Assembly (NCBI GenBank): GCA_026874595.1
Contig: CM049315.1
Location: forward strand, 69,447,916 to 69,511,915
DNA from: Sipunculus nudus
Lineage: Eukaryota; Annelida; Sipuncula; Golfingiida; Sipunculidae
Reading direction: 5' to 3'
Length of the DNA stretch: 64,000 nt
A program made the translations under genes and the position numbers. Shown here one piece after another: positions 58,667 through 64,000 of the stretch. Position 1 is the first letter of the stretch. Every line of letters begins with the position of its first letter. The notes below the pieces were generated by a model. That model did not search any database. It was not told the origin of the DNA and was given only the letters and a program-made list of their open reading frames with translations.

Positions 58667-61470
58667 TCAAGACATAAGCGATGCTTCGAGTTTGTCAACG
58701 ACCTCTGGCACCGCATCTATTTTTTCTTTGACCTCCGAGGGGATTAGGTCTTCCTGTGTGTAACTGGAACGAAAACAAGCAATCATAATCATTACCCATA
58801 ACGGTTCTGGCATCACTTTGTCATTAACCAATATTGAACGCTATATCAGGAATATTATAAAATATTAATGTTCCTTTTTTACTATAAATGAACTTTGTAT
58901 CAGGTGGTTGTGTTTAACCGATTAATGAGATTTTGTTTTATTAACCGATCTCACGCTAAAGGCATGTTATCAGCGAGATTCCGGTACATTGCACTAGATG
59001 CCGAAATATATTACGGTCTATTTACTACGAGTTATGTCCGCCCTGTGTCTCCGTATCAGCCCGTGTGAGTGCACTGGTCAAACGCCCTTAGCCCCGTGAT
59101 GAAATCAACAACATTCGCCATCCTGGATATACTGTATTTGCATTGTCTCACTGGAGTCTTGTGTAACTTAATGTTAAATAATGATCTTTACTGTTTACTT
59201 CGGGCCAATAGGCAGTAAAGGCGAATGCCATTTTATGTACATATATTTCATTTATTCTTTTATACTCATAGTCCTCTCTAACATGGCAATGCAATATTAG
59301 TTTAATTATTAGGCCTACACGTACCTGGCGCAGAATCCTCGAGGACACTTGTACTTGATGACCTTGGGATCTGGAAGGACAGACAGTTCTGAGCCGTCAT
59401 TGAACTGGATCACTACTTCCTTGTTGGACCACTTAGTTCCCCAGCCAATGCCAGATACGAACATTTTTCACAAGATTGTTGGCACCGCGGCGCGTCTTGC
59501 GTTGAATCGTGGAAAAGCAGGCGTGGGTGGTACTGGTGGCGTCCCCTGGTTTTAGCGTGAAGGAAGCAGACGCCGCGTCCCTGGGTGCAGCAGACGACTG
59601 TTTAACTGTTGGCGCCACCTGGGATTGCCCTGAGCGGTCATCTTGTTCAAGCGCTGTCATATCTCCCAGGGCAGACGGAAGCGACGCACAGTCTACTGGC
59701 GTGCTGCTTCTTGGTGAGGATAATTGTGACAAAGAATGTGGCCCAAGATATCCACGCGAAGTATCGTTGCTGGTTTGGTAAAGCATGGCGGCCTCGGTGT
59801 TGTTATTATTTCGTGGTGAAGGCGCTGGACTGGACGATTCCTCTTTGATCGGGGACAGTTTCCCTTTTGAATGACTGATGTGATCACTCTCAGGACGCCT
59901 ACAATATTCAAGGGAAAATGATGAATAAATACCTAATTTTGATGGTTTAACTAAAAGTACACCGATCAGGTCTTTATTGGAAGAATGAAAAGGGCGAGCA
60001 TGAAAACACTTATTTATATATATGATGGAATTTATGAAGTCAATGTCAATATAAACGACCCAATCACAATTTTATCAGTTAATGAACTCACCTTCCAATT
60101 AACACTGGGAAGCACTGTCCGCCTGGTCTGATAGTTTCTTTTCTCCCATTAGAGGTCAGCACATGTACGAACTTAAGACATCTCTCCCGGCACTGATGGA
60201 AAAAGAGTAAAATTTGTTTAGTACGTTACTTCATAGTTCCATTCTTACATTTTGTGAAATATTGAATCTTATATTCAGTCAATAGAATTAAAATTTACTC
60301 TTTTAAAATCATATAATGTTCACCTGCTATCTTGTGCTATATTTTTATGTTTTCCAACTCTAACAACTGTAATTAACCTTTCAATACAAAATAAAAAATG
60401 GTCATATTGTGTAAATATAATTGATACATTGTTTTGGTTTTACCTGCATTGAATACCGGTAAAGGTTCCGGTTTCTTGGAATCATTTGTTGGTAGCTAGA
60501 TACAGACCCCAATGTAAAAGACCTTCCGTCGCCAAAGGTGATGCTCATGACGTCATGACTACAGCAATGACAATGAATTTATATAGCAACTGAATCCAAA
60601 AGCACAAAGAAACACATCTTTAAACGAATTCATCTGTAAGAAATAAATTTGCTTAACTTAATGTAAGGTCCGTTAAATATACTATAATTTTATTCTTTTA
60701 TCGTTATTTTGAACATAATCACCTTGCCGCATGCTGGTACTTCTTCCAGTGTTTCTGGGGCAGCCTGTCGTGGCTGTACTTCCTGATTGAACCTGTTGCA
60801 GGGCTGGCTGGACAGTCACTGACTGTCGTGACGTAACACTGGGGCTGATATTCTGTATCACATGACCATCAGAGCTGATCTTCATCACCTCTCTCACGAT
60901 CTCCAGGTCCTTTTTATTTTTGAGTATCTCCAAGTACACGCTACAGTCGTCTGTGATCGTCATCTGTTTTAGAATAAGTTGTACGGAATTCATTTACATA
61001 TATTCAAATATTATATCTTGAAATAAAAAAAGAAAGAACTTATATTGATATTTATCCATTTTGATTTTATTGTTCGCTTACCATTGTTTTTCTTATTTTC
61101 TGACGTATAGGCTTTAGACGCGAGGTGTTCAGAAGAGAAAGGGCACAATAGCCCGTCACGTGATCATCTGTGACGTCACTCTGAGACTTGACGCTCTCCT
61201 TCCTCTGGTTTCTCTGAACAAAACTCTCCTCATCCCCGGTGTCTTTCTCAGTAAAACCTGTAGACTGGGTATTCTGACATTCTTGTATATTCTTCGTATT
61301 GTCGTCTTCACTTGGATGATAGAGCTGAACAGAAATAACGAATTTTATTACTTTATGTGCAAAATTCTTGATTATAGTAAAATTCATGTCCGCATATGTA
61401 ATAAAATGAGTTAAATGTGGAAAGATAAAAAAATCTTAAAGTTGATACCTACCAAGCTGAAAGCACCCAT
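58667..61470 (-). pseudogene. PLK4-like polo-box gene, copy C (frameshifted and deleted)
   Basis: A close relative of copy A with the same exon plan: exon 1 61,470-61,453 (MGAFSL), exon 2 61,324-61,082 (243 nt, intact), exon 3 60,963-60,723, exon 4 remnant about 60,567-60,444, exon 5 60,192-60,092, exon 6 59,898-59,325, exon 7 58,763-58,667 (97 nt). Three lesions break it. Exon 3 is 241 instead of 242 nt, with the frame lost after DGHVIQ. About 120 bp of the 5' part of exon 4 and its acceptor are deleted. Exon 6 is 574 instead of 573 nt, with the frame lost near 59,552, before PB3. Exons 1, 2, 5 and 7 still look constrained, so decay is recent. It could yield only a short N-terminal product. 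Confidence 0.87.
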
Positions 61471-63482
61471 TTCAGTTTTCAATGGTATTTTATATTTCTA
61501 GCTTGCAATCTTTGTAATTCTGAAATACGTCCATGGAACCCGGCGTGTATTTATATCGTTCACAGGGTCACATGATTTACCACATCATACCAGGGCCTGT
61601 CTATTCATGAATGATCATCCTGATCACCAGACCGTGACCGGTAATCACTGGCGGGTAGCCGATTATAACATCATTCCCATTAGTCGTGTATTATAACAAC
61701 GATCCTTGTTCTTAATTAAGACCATTTCTCTTAGGGGCCTTTGAAAAGCGTATTAATCAGGATGCAATAATCTAGTGTGAGAACAGTTTAAGAGAATTAA
61801 CCCAATATTTTGATATTATTTAATTTTCCAACCTATAAAACACAATTTATGAAATCAATGCAAGGCATCCCAATGTGGTTGGGTACGTGAAACGGCGCAA
61901 TGCCACTTGAAATCAGACTCGCTGCAAGCATACAAATTTACTGCAAGATTAAATATGGAGTACGAAGTTTATACCCACGAATATCCAATGATAAGAAATC
62001 CATGAGGCCGGATAAATGCGTTTTCGTCTGCTTGAAAGGCGGTCTTCAATAGTCCTGTTTACTTTAGTCCGGTTTACAGGAAAACGGTACCTATAATGTG
62101 TACAGGCAAATCCGTGTCTAGTCTGCGTGCGGCCTGTTTCCCTGCCATTTGGTTCAATCCTTCCCATTAAATATCACTTTTTGCAGAACAGAAAATTAGA
62201 ATAAGAACTTAGTGCGGACAGCATACACATGTTTTATTAAATAAACCGATTTAGGCTTTTGTAATGCGACGTACAGTGTGGAAGGAAAGTGTATTATTTC
62301 AATTTGACCACTTAGGCGTGGTATCACCCATGCGTTAGGTCACGATCTAAATTGTCGCGGTCATACTCGTCAAATGTAGAGAAAAAAGACCATATTTTAT
62401 CATCAATATTTATTATTTCGTCTTTGCCAGGCTATAATTTAAATATAAATATCATTACTGCCTTTAACATTTTACATGTACATAATAGCCCCCCCCCCCC
62501 CCCCCTCTCTGTCGTGCGCATCAGTTTGACAGATGCTGCACCTTGAGTCTTGCACTCATATTTGGATAATCTATATAACTTTACATATACATAAAATATG
62601 ATGATGTAATAATATGATAAAATATATAATATAATAATTATATAACAGTACTCACTAATATATATTTGGTTGGCTATATCTCAAATGTGTAAGGATTTCT
62701 CTTGGTAAATATTAACCCATCAATGATATTAATTTATTTCAAGGATTAATTGAGGATTTATTTTAGACTAAGTTGATATTGACCTAAATGCATGAAAAAC
62801 ATATGACTCAATCAGAAGACAAAACTGTATGGTCAGCTTAAATCAGTCTATAGTAATGTGATAGATTCCTTCTTATAATCCACTAAGACTTATAATTATA
62901 ATGATCTGATGATCTCATAATCTTATTTACTACTTATATACTTTAGATCTTAATTACTCTCAGATCAATCAATTGGTCAAGCTCGCCCTGTATGACTGAT
63001 CTGATTAACGTTAATCATTGTCTTCAGCGTTACTACTCATGTCAAGTGACCTGATTAATAATAAAAAAAAACAGACGGGTCACTGTCGGACAAGATGAAA
63101 ATAACTACCTAATGTAATGGCTAATCGTAAATGAGAGGTTTCTCTCTGATAGAAGACATGTCACAGGGGTACCACTGGTCATATCCAAAAATCGCACCGA
63201 AAATCTCTAAGAGAGAATAAATATTTTCCTTTAATTTGACAACACGTCGAGGCCTAAAATATGTTGTCACTTAATAAACAAGTTTGTGTGCTATCTAGGA
63301 ACACTTTCAAAGTTCTAAAAGTTCCCCCGAGGTATATCTCAGTATACTGGTTAATCTCTCCGCAAATGTGTCGAATTACATATGTGTAATAGTGTCGAGG
63401 ATTCACGGCTGGTGGCAATCTTTCCCGTTTTGCCCAGTCCTAGAGGGGTCGCAGACAGAGCGGACCGGACTAGTTTTCCATG

Positions 63483-63483
<1 letters not shown>

Positions 63484-63531
<48 letters not shown>
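63484..63531. repeat. (CA)n microsatellite
   Basis: Pure CA array of about 48 bp; the copy A equivalent is interrupted. Confidence 0.9.
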
Positions 63532-63532
<1 letters not shown>

Positions 63533-63598
63533 CCATATATAGAAGGTAGAGTCACCCTCCGTTGTAAAGTGCTCTATGGCCAACAGACTAGGCCAGAG

Positions 63599-63600
<2 letters not shown>

Positions 63601-63660
<60 letters not shown>
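63601..63660. repeat. (TA)n microsatellite
   Basis: About 58 bp of TA repeats, paralogous to 13,404-13,488. Confidence 0.9.
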
Positions 63661-63663
<3 letters not shown>

Positions 63664-64000
63664 TCTTCACCAAGAAAATGGAATGATATTCTGAAGTAAC
63701 ACTTCCATCAACAATTTTACCTTGATATATATAATCTATAAATGTATAAAAGTATTTAATATATGGGTACTTTACTTATAATCAAAACTGACTTGAAGGA
63801 TTAAATTATGGACGATAATTCTGCTTTGGATAGACAGATTGGCTTCAAACTTGATTTTTAATGACCCACCACTTAAGTAAATTCATTTTGATTTTCAGGG
63901 TCCAGAGATCAAAGTTTAAGGTCACAGGAGCCACATTTTTAAAAAGATTTCAAAGCACACAATCCAGCACACCATCTCTTGTTGGTTTGATTACACCGTG

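Larger units (their letters stand above)
61471..64000. repeat. Upstream region of copy C, duplicate of 11,243-13,830
   Basis: Aligns throughout to the upstream region of copy A and is cut by the window end, so the duplicon continues beyond 64,000. It includes a C run at 62,489-62,505. The sequence ATTCCCRTTAGTCGTGTATT and the GGTCACATGATTTACCAC motif are kept in both, as candidate promoter elements. No gene is seen. Confidence 0.8.

Overview
The window reads as animal nuclear DNA, most likely from a marine mollusc (probably a bivalve). It is AT-rich and full of microsatellites. Its genes have short exons and GT-AG introns, and it carries animal-type LINE-1-like and Ty3/Gypsy retroelements. 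A secreted discoidin-domain gene and a polo-like-kinase-4 (PLK4) related family are the only clear cellular genes. The species cannot be fixed from sequence alone. There is no bacterial or viral gene organisation.

The main content is a cluster of four minus-strand PLK4-derived loci, here called D (2.5-3.5 kb), A (8.1-11.2 kb), B (50.3-53.4 kb) and C (58.7-61.5 kb). Each keeps only the non-kinase C-terminal part of PLK4: the end of linker 1, the PB1-PB2 cryptic polo boxes, linker 2 and polo box 3. Each starts with its own 18-nt first coding exon. A (506 aa) and B (402 aa) read through intact across seven exons. C is broken by two frameshifts and a deletion that removes the 5' part of exon 4. 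D has lost exons 3-6. A and C are one subtype and B and D the other, so the cluster grew by tandem segmental duplication: about 6.7-13.8 kb matches 57.2-64.0 kb, and 1-1.1 kb matches 55.06-56.15 kb. A third partial copy of the spacer (38.2-39.25 kb) continues at 48.53 kb after a Gypsy insertion.

The middle is mostly mobile DNA. An old minus-strand L1-like element (ORF1 near 28.7 kb, endonuclease 26.5-27.1 kb, reverse transcriptase near 25.9 kb and again at 19.6-20.5 kb) is split by later insertions. One of these is a G/C-rich repeat that itself received a plus-strand L1-like ORF2 copy (20.69-23.82 kb). At 34.3-37.9 kb a plus-strand gene encodes a predicted secreted protein with a PAN/apple-like region and an F5/8C (discoidin) domain. 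A decayed partial copy of it lies at 30.7-32.2 kb.

A 9.28-kb Ty3/Gypsy element (39,248-48,526) has two LTRs and broken gag, protease, RT, RNase H and integrase. Within its integrase lies an unusual 4-kb block of palindrome-bearing tandem repeats (about 43.65-47.67 kb). That block holds a higher-order repeat, a 93-bp perfect inverted repeat and a nested 507-bp MULE-like element with a 9-bp target duplication. The remaining sequence is spacer, microsatellites and minisatellites.
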